Source of the DNA: UBA10347 sp905182135
GTDB lineage: Bacteria > Actinomycetota > Acidimicrobiia > Acidimicrobiales > UBA10347
Assembly (NCBI GenBank): GCA_963925805.1
Contig: CAWUSE010000005.1
Coordinates: forward strand, 168,518 to 232,517
Reading direction: 5' to 3'
DNA: 64,000 nucleotides
Under the pieces are notes generated by a model. The model made no database searches. It saw only the letters and a program-made list of their open reading frames with translations, and had not been told where the DNA came from. A program made the translations under genes and the position numbers. This document shows, piece by piece, positions 32,986 to 41,088 of this stretch; positions within the stretch are counted from its first letter, which is position 1, and each line of letters starts with the position of its first letter.

Positions 32986-34197
32986 ATGTTCGAGAACCTT
33001 CGCAGCACGATGAAGTTTCGTTCGCTCAACCTCGACAGCGTCGAGCGCAAGCTTGAACGAGCGGCGAACATCGACGACCTGCGCCGTATGGCAAAGCGCA
33101 ACCTTCCTGGAGGGGTGTTCGACTACATCGATGGCGCCGCCGAGGATGAGGTAGCGCTGGCCCGCAGCATCCGAGTATTCGATGATGTCTTGTTTCGACC
33201 ACGTGTGCTTCGCGACATGAGCCATGTCGATCTGTCAACCACCTTGCTCGGGAAGACGATCCCCATGCCGCTGGCGCTGTCGCCGACTGGCTTTGGCCGC
33301 ATCTCTAACTCGCAGGGTGAACTAGCGGTTGCCCGCGCTGCAGCGCGAATGGGTTTGCCCTACACCCTGTCGACGCTGGGTACCCGTTCCATCGAAGAGG
33401 TCGCCGAAGTCAGTGATGGGCCCAAATGGTTCCAGGTCTATGTATGGAAAGACCGGGGCCTCGTGAAAGAGATGATCAACCGGGCCGACGCTGCCGGGTA
33501 CGAAGCCATCGTGATCACCGTCGACTTCGCCACGCTTGGTCGCCGCGAGCGCGATATTCGCCGCGGTTTTACGCTGCCCCCCAAGCTGGGTCTTGACACG
33601 ATTTTCGACGGCATCCGCCACCCGCGATGGACCCTGGATTTTGCGACATCGGAACCGATTCGGTTTGCGAACGTGACCGGCACTGGCGACGGTCGAGATG
33701 GCACTGATGCAGTGGCGCTCGGTCCCTATGTGGCTGAGCAGCTCGATCCATCACTCTCCTGGGCAGACATCGAACTCTTTCGCGATATTTGGCCAGGGCC
33801 AATCATGCTGAAGGGAATACAAGATGTTGATGATGCTCGGAAGGCCGCCGACATGGGTATCGAGGCGGTAGCGCTATCGAACCATGGCGGGCGCCAGCTC
33901 GATTCCTCGCCAGCTCCGTTCGAGCTTCTGCCGGCAACCGTCGATGCCGTTGGTGATCGTGTCGAAGTCTTAGTCGACGGCGGCATTCGCCGAGGCGCAG
34001 ATATTGCAAAGGCGGTTGCCATGGGCGCGACTGCCTGCATGGTCGGTCGTGCCTATCTTTACGGCCTCGGCGCAGGTGGCGAACGAGGAGTAGACAAGGC
34101 ACTCGGGTTCCTGCATGACGAGTTTGAGAGGACCATGAAACTCATCGGCGCTGCGAACGTCGGTGAACTTGGCCCCGACTACATCCAACACGCCTAA
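32986..34197 (+). CDS. FMN-dependent alpha-hydroxyacid oxidase/dehydrogenase (LldD-like)
   Basis: The 403-residue protein is a member of the (S)-2-hydroxyacid oxidase family (lactate, mandelate or glycolate type). N-terminal LPGGVFDYIDGAAEDE (about 41-56) and MPLALSPTGFGR (about 89-100) shape the FMN site. TLSTLGTRSIEEVAE, VYVWKDRG and the catalytic loop ALSNHGGRQLD (about 294-304; His catalytic base, Arg substrate-binding) and LVDGGIRRGADI (FMN phosphate) complete it. It oxidises a 2-hydroxyacid to the 2-oxoacid; the acceptor (O2, quinone or cytochrome) is unclear. The last 60 bases of the gene are present again about 140 bp downstream. Confidence 0.9.
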   Translation: MFENLRSTMKFRSLNLDSVERKLERAANIDDLRRMAKRNLPGGVFDYIDGAAEDEVALARSIRVFDDVLFRPRVLRDMSHVDLSTTLLGKTIPMPLALSPTGFGRISNSQGELAVARAAARMGLPYTLSTLGTRSIEEVAEVSDGPKWFQVYVWKDRGLVKEMINRADAAGYEAIVITVDFATLGRRERDIRRGFTLPPKLGLDTIFDGIRHPRWTLDFATSEPIRFANVTGTGDGRDGTDAVALGPYVAEQLDPSLSWADIELFRDIWPGPIMLKGIQDVDDARKAADMGIEAVALSNHGGRQLDSSPAPFELLPATVDAVGDRVEVLVDGGIRRGADIAKAVAMGATACMVGRAYLYGLGAGGERGVDKALGFLHDEFERTMKLIGAANVGELGPDYIQHA

Positions 34198-34204
34198 CCA
34201 GCTG

Positions 34205-34258
34205 ACCATCTGTGTCAGACACGAAGGGTGTAACCATCTGTGTCAGACACGAAGGGTG
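34205..34258. repeat. 28-bp period tandem repeat with GTGTCAGACAC palindromes
   Basis: ACCATCTGTGTCAGACACGA followed by AGGGTGTA (34205-34232) is repeated at 34233-34258, and a third partial copy (GCACGAAGGGTGTG) follows at 34261. Each full unit holds the palindrome GTGTC-A-GACAC. It lies directly after the oxidase gene, between it and the duplicated tail. Confidence 0.9.
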
Positions 34259-34274
34259 AGGCACGAAGGGTGTG

Positions 34275-34335
34275 AAGCTCATTGGCGCTGCGAACGTCGG
34301 TGAACTTGGCCCCGACTAGATCCAACCCGCCTGTT
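34275..34335 (+). pseudogene. Duplicated 3' end of the FMN oxidase gene
   Basis: The sequence from AAGCTCATTGGCGCTGCGAA onward repeats the last about 60 bases of the oxidase gene (34138-34197) with only a few changes. One change turns the penultimate Tyr codon TAC into TAG, and another alters the stop region. It has no upstream gene body. It runs up to and just overlaps the stop of the convergent gene at 34334. It is a segmental duplication product, together with the 28-bp repeats. Confidence 0.85.
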
Positions 34336-35143
34336 AGCGGCGTTTCCGAAGCAGCCCGACATTGGATCGGAACCAGCTCGTTTTCTTAGGCGCGAATGCT
34401 GCACTGTCGTCCATGTCCAGTCGTATCACGGGTGGTTTGCCTTCGATTGGGCTTGGCACGCGCTGTACCAAGATGTGTTCCTCGGGCGTGCGGCCAACGA
34501 TGTCGCCGGTAAGGAGAACCTTGTTTTGATCAGTGATCATCAACTTGGCCAATGCCATTACATAATCCAGCGCGCCATTGCTATTGACCAAAGAGGTGAC
34601 ATAGAACTCTTCGCGCCCATAGCGCCCGAGGCCGTGGGTTAAGAACGACATACGATCCTCGCTTTCCCGAGCAGCTGTGATGTCGACCGTGATCTCCGTT
34701 GCAATGTCGGTGCCAGCTGCTTCGACAAAGGCGGCGAACATATCGGAGCGGTGAAAGATGGCGCCGTGCCCGAGCATGGCAGCGATGGCTGGACTTGAAT
34801 GAATCAGTGCCGTTGTCACGATGCCCATTACGACGTCATGGGACATCGGCTCTTCGGGCAAGTTGAGCGCCGTGGCCACGATGTGGCCGACGTGGTCGGC
34901 AATAATCGACGGTTCGGGTGATGCGGGCCCAACGGGCATTGTGGCTGCATCAGGATGAGGCGTATCGACAGGCATAACAATTAGATCACCGCCACCTTCG
35001 ATACGAAAATTGAGCACATTCGGCTCGCCCATTTCGTGGGCCAGCCCCAGGCCCAGGCGACCAGCCTCGGCAATCACCCTGGCTGGGTCGGGGTAAATGT
35101 TCTGTGAGATCAGAACGAAAGAGAGCGGCACGGAGGAAGTCAC
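34334..35143 (-). CDS. hypothetical protein, DUF4261-like
   Basis: The predicted 269-residue cytosolic protein starts VTSSVPLSFVLISQN (GTG35143) and contains FRIEGGGDLIVMPVDTPHPD (about 48-67), VTTALIHSSPAIAAMLGHG (about 108-126), MFAAFVEAAG and SFLTHGLGRYGREEFYVT (about 170-187). This order resembles the DUF4261 family of uncharacterised proteins; I am only moderately sure. GTG35143 is preferred over a start at 35212 because the latter would leave 11 bp to the divergent dehydratase gene. There are no membrane segments or signal. The C-terminal 20 residues are basic (RKRR end). Confidence 0.6.
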   Translation of the reverse strand: MTSSVPLSFVLISQNIYPDPARVIAEAGRLGLGLAHEMGEPNVLNFRIEGGGDLIVMPVDTPHPDAATMPVGPASPEPSIIADHVGHIVATALNLPEEPMSHDVVMGIVTTALIHSSPAIAAMLGHGAIFHRSDMFAAFVEAAGTDIATEITVDITAARESEDRMSFLTHGLGRYGREEFYVTSLVNSNGALDYVMALAKLMITDQNKVLLTGDIVGRTPEEHILVQRVPSPIEGKPPVIRLDMDDSAAFAPKKTSWFRSNVGLLRKRR

Positions 35144-35223
35144 GCTCTTGACCCTAGGACTTGTTTTCTTCGTGAGAAGACCACTGACCACACGGGCTAG
35201 TGGTCTGCGCATAACCTCAGCTC

Positions 35224-36186
35224 GTGAACTTCGCTATTAGCCCGATCGACGTACGCGATGCGGCACAGCGGCTCGACGGGATCGTGCATCGCACACCGCT
35301 GCTTGAGTCCCGCCGTCTAAATTCCCAGCTAGGCGGCCGAGTACTGCTGAAGGCTGAGAATTTCCAGCGCACAGGCTCGTTCAAATTCCGGGGCGGTTAC
35401 AACGCTGTGGCGACTTTGACCGACGCTCAACAACGGGCGGGCATCGTTGCCTTCTCGTCAGGTAATCATGCCCAAGGCGTGGCGTTGGGGGCACAGTTGT
35501 TGGGAGTGTCCGCCATAATCGTGATGCCAACCGACGCGCCGCCGAACAAGCTGGCCGCGACCCGTGGCTATGGCGCTCAGGTAGTCACGTATGACCGGTA
35601 CACCCAGAGTCGCGAGGAGATCGGTGCCGATCTCAGTGAGCGCGAAGGCCGAACGTTGATCAAGCCATACGACAATCCCTCCGTCATGGCTGGGCAGGGC
35701 ACTGCGATGTATGAGGCACTTACCGATGTTCCCGAGATCGACACCATTGTTGTCTGTCTGGGTGGTGGTGGTCTGTTATCGGGGTCGGCAACGATAGCGA
35801 AGGACATGAACCCTGGGATCGAGATCTTTGGCGTAGAACCTGACTCGGGTGATGATCACAAGCTGTCGCGCATAGCTGGTGACCGGGTGATTATTGATGT
35901 TCCCGTCACGATTGCCGATGGCCAGCAGACGACGTCGCCTGGAGAGCTGACCTGGCCGATCAACAACACCTATGTGACCGACTTTCTTGGCGTGACTGAC
36001 GCCGAAATTGTCGCCACCATGCGCCTGTTATTCGAGCAGTTCAAGATCGTTGCTGAGCCAAGCGGAGCGTCCGCACTTGCCGCTGTCATCCACGGCCATG
36101 TTCCCGTCGAGGGTCGTACCGTTGCTGTCACTATCAGCGGTGGCAACACCACGTCCGCCCGTTTCGCTGAACTCGTGACCGAATAA
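35224..36186 (+). CDS. threonine/serine dehydratase family (PLP fold type II)
   Basis: This 320-residue protein has the fold-II PLP enzyme hallmarks: GSFKFRGGYNA (about 50-60) with the Schiff-base Lys, SSGNHAQGVALGA (about 79-91) and the PLP-phosphate loop GGGGLLSG (about 180-187), plus a C-terminal VTISGGNTTSARF. It is the short catabolic form without a C-terminal ACT-like regulatory domain. It fits catabolic threonine/serine dehydratase, or a serine racemase, or 3-hydroxyaspartate dehydratase-like enzyme. It would deaminate L-Thr to 2-oxobutyrate or L-Ser to pyruvate. Start is GTG, divergent from the DUF4261-like gene by 80 bp. Confidence 0.87.
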   Translation: MNFAISPIDVRDAAQRLDGIVHRTPLLESRRLNSQLGGRVLLKAENFQRTGSFKFRGGYNAVATLTDAQQRAGIVAFSSGNHAQGVALGAQLLGVSAIIVMPTDAPPNKLAATRGYGAQVVTYDRYTQSREEIGADLSEREGRTLIKPYDNPSVMAGQGTAMYEALTDVPEIDTIVVCLGGGGLLSGSATIAKDMNPGIEIFGVEPDSGDDHKLSRIAGDRVIIDVPVTIADGQQTTSPGELTWPINNTYVTDFLGVTDAEIVATMRLLFEQFKIVAEPSGASALAAVIHGHVPVEGRTVAVTISGGNTTSARFAELVTE

Positions 36187-36345
36187 CGGACTCGGGCCCG
36201 AGCGACCTGGGCGGCGAGGCCGGCACAGAGCGACATGGCACGCACCACCAGTGCCGGGTGCGGAGTACGACAACCGAGTAGAACTGGTTTTTCTTGTCGA
36301 ATGAGTGCTACACGGACCGCAAGAGGGTTGGATCTTGGGCTTTAC

Positions 36346-36918
36346 TCACAGTCGGGAGACGATGTCCTCGACCACTTTTGATGGTGGACGTTCGTCGGTC
36401 GATACGGCTTCGAACTGGGCGTAACCATCGGCGCGTTCGAGCAGCAACTCTTTGACGCGGGCCTGTGGATCATCGCCAGCAAGCATGGGGCGACTGGAAC
36501 GTCGACGCATAACCCGTTCCATGACGACCTCGAGTCCAGCGACCAGACAGAAGATGCGGTTGGCGTCGCGCAAGACCGCCACGTTTTCTGGATCTAACAT
36601 GAAGCGACCCCCCGTCGAGATGACGTAGCCCTTGTCGGTCGAGATCTCTTTCGCGATTACACGCTCGATTTCTCGAAAACCGTCTTCACCCTGCTCTTTG
36701 AATATGCGAGGTATAGGTCCGTGGCGGCGCTCGATCATTTTGTCGGTATCGATATGGTCCATGCCCAAGCGGTGCGCGAGGATGCGGCCAACGGTTGATT
36801 TTCCGGTGCCCATAAAGCCCGTCAGGATGATGTTTCGGTAGGCAGTTACTGGGCGAGGTTCGGTATGTTTGGGGGACCCGGACGCTGATTTGGCTGATCC
36901 ATCGGGAGCGTCTGGCAT
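36346..36918 (-). CDS. aroK: shikimate kinase
   Basis: The 190-residue protein has an about 25-residue N-terminal extension and then the shikimate kinase core. It shows P-loop GFMGTGKSTVG (about 34-44), DTDKMIERR (about 56-64; DTD binds shikimate), FREIE (about 81-85; Arg binds shikimate), lid RRRSSRPMLAG (about 138-148) and a C-terminal adenine-binding region. The usual GGG shikimate-binding motif reads STGGRF (about 100-105), that is GGR, a deviation worth noting. It phosphorylates shikimate to shikimate-3-phosphate in aromatic amino-acid synthesis. An AroQ gene lies about 560 bp away on the other strand; the two are not in an operon. Confidence 0.8.
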   Translation of the reverse strand: MPDAPDGSAKSASGSPKHTEPRPVTAYRNIILTGFMGTGKSTVGRILAHRLGMDHIDTDKMIERRHGPIPRIFKEQGEDGFREIERVIAKEISTDKGYVISTGGRFMLDPENVAVLRDANRIFCLVAGLEVVMERVMRRRSSRPMLAGDDPQARVKELLLERADGYAQFEAVSTDERPPSKVVEDIVSRL

Positions 36919-37015
36919 AAGAAGAGTTTAGGAACTGGGGTTCCTGAATGCGGCAAATGCGCATATTCTGATTTTGTTCGGGAACAACTTCTTCACGACC
37001 ATGGGTTTGGACATC

Positions 37016-37210
37016 ATGAGCACGACTGAATCGCACGCAAAAAATCGCGGCACCAAGATGAATGCGACCGATAAGAAGGGAGCGAAGAGGACGGCTAATC
37101 GCCGGGCCCAGCTGCAGTGGTATGCGCTGGGCGCATTCCTCGTCATCGCTGTCGCCGTTGTCATCGTGCTGCTCACGGTTTACACCGACGGCGGAATTGG
37201 TGGAGGCTGA
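37016..37210 (+). CDS. small single-pass membrane protein
   Basis: This 64-residue product has a very basic N-terminal half (MNATDKKGAKRTANRRAQ around residues 15-32). One transmembrane helix follows (YALGAFLVIAVAVVIVLLTV, about 35-54), then a short Gly-rich tail. Such proteins are common in actinobacteria between housekeeping genes and have no assigned role. The start could be ATG37016 or the Met at 37058. No terminator is visible between it and aroQ about 265 bp downstream. Confidence 0.55.
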   Translation: MSTTESHAKNRGTKMNATDKKGAKRTANRRAQLQWYALGAFLVIAVAVVIVLLTVYTDGGIGGG

Positions 37211-37474
37211 TAGGGCTAGACCGAATTTGCGGCTTCGCTCCATATCTTGTCTGACCGCTACTCGTCGACGGCACATCTGAGCGCTGGCTTTGGCGGTCGG
37301 GGCTTTGCTCACGAAACGAGTTATTCGCCTGTGCTTGCAGCCCGCTCCACGAGTGGGTTTGCAGGCCGGCGTTTATTTTTGGTGGAACGCAAGTGTTCGG
37401 TAGTCCCAGAAAGTTATGTTGTGATCGTTTTTGGGCGTCCCAGTGGAATGGGTCGTGGCGAGTAACCTTTGATC

Positions 37475-37912
37475 ATGCGCAAGATTGGTCTCCTGAACGG
37501 GCCGAACCTCAACATGCTTGGCACTCGTGAACCCGAGGTCTATGGCACCCGGTCGCTTGACGACATCGTCGCTGATCTCCGCACTTACGCCGGCGAACGT
37601 GGCGCAGCATTGCGTGATCATCAGTCCAATGTTGAAGGTCACCTGGTCGACGCCATCCAAGAAGCCATGACCTGGGCCGACGGCATCGTGTTCAACCCCG
37701 GTGGCTACACCCATACCAGTGTGGCACTCCGCGACGCGATTGCCGGATGCGGTATTCCGGTGGTCGAAACCCACATGAGCAATGTGCATGCACGTGAAGA
37801 ATTTCGGTCGCGCTCCCTGCTGAGCGGTGTGTGTGTAGGCGTAATCTGTGGGTTTGGCGTGACCAGTTACAAGCTGGCCATCGATGCAGTCATTTCACAC
37901 CTCGACGGGTAG
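37475..37912 (+). CDS. aroQ: type II 3-dehydroquinate dehydratase
   Basis: The 145-residue protein is a textbook AroQ: KIGLLNGPNLNMLGTREPEVYG (in parts, about 3-24; Asn and Arg of the active site, with the catalytic Tyr at the lid), HQSNVEGHLVDAIQEA (about 49-64), FNPGGYTHTSVALRDAI (about 73-89) and VETHMSNVHAREEFR (about 96-110) with the catalytic His. It converts 3-dehydroquinate to 3-dehydroshikimate. ATG37475 was preferred over the TTG six bases upstream. It is a single gene followed by the thiamine riboswitch region; aroK is nearby on the opposite strand. Confidence 0.95.
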   Translation: MRKIGLLNGPNLNMLGTREPEVYGTRSLDDIVADLRTYAGERGAALRDHQSNVEGHLVDAIQEAMTWADGIVFNPGGYTHTSVALRDAIAGCGIPVVETHMSNVHAREEFRSRSLLSGVCVGVICGFGVTSYKLAIDAVISHLDG

Positions 37913-38089
37913 CAGCTTCTGGAAGAATTTCAGTGTGGCCTAGTGGGGCCATGTCGCTCCGCTCCTATGGCAGCAGGGGCTTTCGCTCGGTAGTTCCAAT
38001 GGCGGTTTCTAGGACGACGCGAGCGGTGGTCAATAATCGTTGAGACGTGCGGTATGTGTTTTTGCACCCTCCTAGCGATCTGCTGTTGT

Positions 38090-38095
38090 TATACT
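38090..38095 (+). promoter_or_regulatory. Probable -10 element of the thiBPQ operon
   Basis: TATACT lies 16 bases upstream of the riboswitch start and fits a -10 hexamer. A convincing -35 at 17-bp spacing is not visible (TTGCAC at 38062 is too far), so the assignment rests on position and the AT-rich context. Confidence 0.45.
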
Positions 38096-38110
38096 GACGG
38101 CCAACCTAAC

Positions 38111-38195
38111 AACGGGGAGCTCGGGGAAACACCGGGCTGAGAGGACGATCACTCGTCGACCCGCACACCTGATCTGGGTAATGCCAGCGGAGGAA
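38111..38195 (+). promoter_or_regulatory. TPP riboswitch (thi-box)
   Basis: All conserved TPP-aptamer blocks are present in order: CGGGGAGC at the 5' side, GGGCTGAGAGG (the CUGAGA pyrimidine-sensor loop), a variable stem-loop around GACGATCACTCGTC, then ACCTGATCTGGGTAATGCCAGCG (in parts), the pyrophosphate-sensor arm. The Shine-Dalgarno GGAGGA (38189-38194) is the 3' edge of the aptamer, six bases before the GTG of thiB. TPP binding should therefore hide the ribosome site, giving translational control. No separate terminator hairpin is seen before the gene. Confidence 0.95.
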
Positions 38196-38199
38196 CATT

Positions 38200-39384
38200 G
38201 TGAATAATTCTTTGACCAGACTAACGGCGCCCATCCGATCAGTAATCGTGCTGTTGCTAGTAAGTCTGATTGCTGTCTCGTGTGGTGGCAGCGACGGAAC
38301 CGAAGTATCGACGGGAACCGAAACGTCTGTTGCATCACCAGCAGGTGTTCCCGAGCCCGATTCCAGCACGACCGAAGCCACTGGTGAAGAGCCAGAGGCT
38401 CCTGCGGTCGGCATCGCCGATGAAGAGTGCCAATCCACCACCTCAATCACGCTGGCCACCCATGACTCGTTCGTGGTCTCCGACGGTGTGTTCGAGTCGT
38501 TCACCGCGACGACCTGCATTGAAGTCGAACAGGTCGCTGTAGGCGACGCCGGCCAGCTGGTCAGCAGCGCAATTCTGACCAAGGACAACCCAACCGCCGA
38601 CGTTATGTTCGGCATCGACAACACGTTTCTGCAGCGGGGTCTCGATGCCGAGCTTTTTGTCCCTTACGAATCGCCGCTGCTCGCCACGGTTGATGCGGCA
38701 CTGCAGCTCGATCCCGAGAAGCGGGTCACGCCAATTGATTACAGCGACGTCTGTGTTAACTATTGGATCGATCGATTGCCAGGCGATGCGCCAGAAGTCC
38801 TTGACGACCTCATCGGCCCTACGAATGCAGATCAGTTCGTCACGATGAACCCTGAGACCTCATCACCGGGTTTTGCGTTCTTGCTCGCCACGATCGCTCG
38901 TTACGGCGATGGCTGGGAGGGCTACTGGCAGTCGCTCGTGGACAATGGCGTTTCGATTACTGCTGGGTGGAGCGATGCCTATTATGGCGAGTACATCGCT
39001 GGGGGTGGTGCCCGCTCCATCGTGACCAGTTATGCATCGAGCCCGCCAGCTGAAGTCATCTTTTCTGACCCACCAGTCGATACGGCTCCAAGTGCAGTGC
39101 TCTATGACAGCTGCTTTCGCCAGGTTGAGTTCGCTGGCATCCTCGCGGGGACCGAGCATGTCGATGAAGCACAACAACTGATCGACTTCATGCTCAGCAC
39201 GATGTTCCAAGAGGACATCCCTCTGAATATGTTTGTTTACCCGGCAAACAGCGAAGCTGCGCTGCCCGACGCTTTTGTTGAGTTCGGTCAGTTGGCCGAC
39301 AACCCTGCAACGCTCACCCCAAAAGAGATCGAAGCCAACCGCGAGGCATGGACTGAGCGGTGGGTCGAGATTGTTCTGGGTTAG
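38200..39384 (+). CDS. thiB: thiamine ABC transporter substrate-binding lipoprotein
   Basis: The 394-residue protein has a lipoprotein signal (LIAVSC, Cys28), a Ser/Thr/Glu-rich linker to about residue 75, and the ThiB fold. Family segments include ITLATHDSFVVSDGVFESF (about 83-101), ADVMFGIDNTFL (about 131-142), DYSDVCVNYW and TSSPGFAFLLATIARYG (about 224-240). It binds thiamine (or its phosphates) outside the cell and delivers it to ThiPQ. The start is GTG, directly behind the TPP riboswitch, which strongly supports the thiamine assignment. The permease gene follows after 93 bp. Confidence 0.93.
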   Translation: MNNSLTRLTAPIRSVIVLLLVSLIAVSCGGSDGTEVSTGTETSVASPAGVPEPDSSTTEATGEEPEAPAVGIADEECQSTTSITLATHDSFVVSDGVFESFTATTCIEVEQVAVGDAGQLVSSAILTKDNPTADVMFGIDNTFLQRGLDAELFVPYESPLLATVDAALQLDPEKRVTPIDYSDVCVNYWIDRLPGDAPEVLDDLIGPTNADQFVTMNPETSSPGFAFLLATIARYGDGWEGYWQSLVDNGVSITAGWSDAYYGEYIAGGGARSIVTSYASSPPAEVIFSDPPVDTAPSAVLYDSCFRQVEFAGILAGTEHVDEAQQLIDFMLSTMFQEDIPLNMFVYPANSEAALPDAFVEFGQLADNPATLTPKEIEANREAWTERWVEIVLG

Positions 39385-39477
39385 CGAGCCTCTGGGGCCA
39401 CGGAAAGCCCGTAGTAGTGAACTGCAGTTGTACTTGGTGCACGTGCGGTCGGTTACCGCTCTGCTAGCAAGAACAGT

Positions 39478-41088
39478 ATGAGAACTTCGCGCAGCATGGC
39501 GCTGGCCGCTGTGCCGGCAGCGTTTGTTGCGGTGTTCTTTGCCTATCCCGTTGCCACGTTGTTGGTCCGCGGGATTGGGCTCGACCCTGGTCGATTGCTC
39601 GACGTCATCACCGGCTCGCGATTTCTCAAGGTCATATGGTTCACCACCTGGCAAGCAGGGTTATCCACCCTGCTTGCTGGCACGGTGGCCGTGCCGCTGA
39701 CGTGGGCGATAGCGAATCGACAGTTCACAGGGCGGCGGCTTGCGCGTGTGCTGGTGACGGTGCCGTTCGTTTTACCAACCGTTGTTGTAGCTGGCTCGTT
39801 CATAGGATTGATGGATCGTTTTGGGTTGGACCAGGGGACGATTCGTCTTCGTCACACGGTGTGGGCGGTCCTGCTCGCCCATGCCTTCTTCAATATTGCG
39901 GTTTTCGTGCGCAGCGTTGGCGGCTTCTGGACCCAGATCGACCGGCGGCCTGAGGACGCAGCGCGTACGCTCGGCGCATCACCATGGCTGGCATTTCGAG
40001 AAGTTACTTTGCCACGGTTACGGCCATCGATTGTCGCCGCGACCTCGGTGGTCTTCCTGTTTAGCTTCACCTCGTTCGCCGTGATTTTGCTACTAGGTGG
40101 GCCGCGGCGTTCCAGCATTGAAACGGAGATCTACCGCTATGCCGTGACCCGCTCCGACATTTCAACTGCTGCTGCGTTGTCGATCGTGCAGATGGTGGCT
40201 GTGGTTTCGTTAGTTGTAGCCAATGGATGGCTGCAACGCCGCGTCGCTGGACGTCAAGGGCTGGTGGCCGATCGCGCGGTGCCTGCCCAAACGCGCCGGC
40301 AACGAACCCGTCTTGTGACCATGCTGGCTGGCACTGCGCTGCTACTTGGTCTGCCATTGGCTGTTTTGGTCGAGCGTTCTCTTGCCAGTGGTGGTGGTTA
40401 TTCGTTTGCGAACTATCAGGCATTAGGTGAGCGGGTCAGGCTGCTACCGATCAGTGCCGCCGATGCGCTCGTGAACTCGCTCGCCTTCGCTGTTGTAGCC
40501 GCAGGCATTGCTTTGGTGATTGGCGGCATGGCATCACTTGCCATCGTGCACGGCACTCGATCGGTCAGCCGTGTACTAGATCTGGGCATGTTGCTGCCGC
40601 TTGGGACCTCGGCGGTAACTCTGGGCTTTGGTGTCCTGATCTCGTTGGATCGTGGGGTTTTGGACCTTCGCGGCTCCTGGTGGATCGTCCCGATTACCCA
40701 GTCGCTAATTGCGATTCCGTTTGTGGTGCGCGGCGTTGTGCCAGTACTGCGAGCTATCGATCCGGCGCTGCGCGAAGTGGCCGCAACGCTTGGGGCGGCG
40801 CCGGCCCGCGTGCGACGCGAGATCGACCTTCGGATTGGTGCGCGTGCGTTGGCTACAGGAGTGGGCTTTGCGTTCGCGATCAGTTTGGGCGAGTTCGGTG
40901 CGACTTCGTTCGTTGGCCGTCGGTCGGACCTGTTGACGGTTCCGCTCGCGATCCAGCGACTACTCAGTACGCCGGGTGATCTGTTACGGGGCCAAGCGAT
41001 GGCATTGTCCGTGATCCTGATGCTTGTTACAGCGGTCGTGGTCTTCGTTGGTGATCGCCTGCATCCGAAGGCAGGTGGAATGCTATGA
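39478..41088 (+). CDS. thiP: thiamine ABC transporter permease (fused)
   Basis: This 536-residue protein fuses two permease domains. Each has an EAA coupling loop: EDAARTLGASPWLAFREV (about 160-177) in the first, and REVAATLGAAPARVRREID (about 431-449) in the second. About twelve hydrophobic segments are visible. The fused architecture and length match ThiP of thiamine/spermidine-type importers. Its stop overlaps the ATG of thiQ (ATGA), so permease and ATPase are translationally coupled. Expression should follow the upstream riboswitch unless the 93-bp thiB-thiP gap has its own promoter. Confidence 0.93.
   Translation: MRTSRSMALAAVPAAFVAVFFAYPVATLLVRGIGLDPGRLLDVITGSRFLKVIWFTTWQAGLSTLLAGTVAVPLTWAIANRQFTGRRLARVLVTVPFVLPTVVVAGSFIGLMDRFGLDQGTIRLRHTVWAVLLAHAFFNIAVFVRSVGGFWTQIDRRPEDAARTLGASPWLAFREVTLPRLRPSIVAATSVVFLFSFTSFAVILLLGGPRRSSIETEIYRYAVTRSDISTAAALSIVQMVAVVSLVVANGWLQRRVAGRQGLVADRAVPAQTRRQRTRLVTMLAGTALLLGLPLAVLVERSLASGGGYSFANYQALGERVRLLPISAADALVNSLAFAVVAAGIALVIGGMASLAIVHGTRSVSRVLDLGMLLPLGTSAVTLGFGVLISLDRGVLDLRGSWWIVPITQSLIAIPFVVRGVVPVLRAIDPALREVAATLGAAPARVRREIDLRIGARALATGVGFAFAISLGEFGATSFVGRRSDLLTVPLAIQRLLSTPGDLLRGQAMALSVILMLVTAVVVFVGDRLHPKAGGML

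Noticed and set aside
34205..34258. A CRISPR array
   Set aside because: Only two adjacent 28-bp units without spacers, and no cas genes; it is a tandem repeat.
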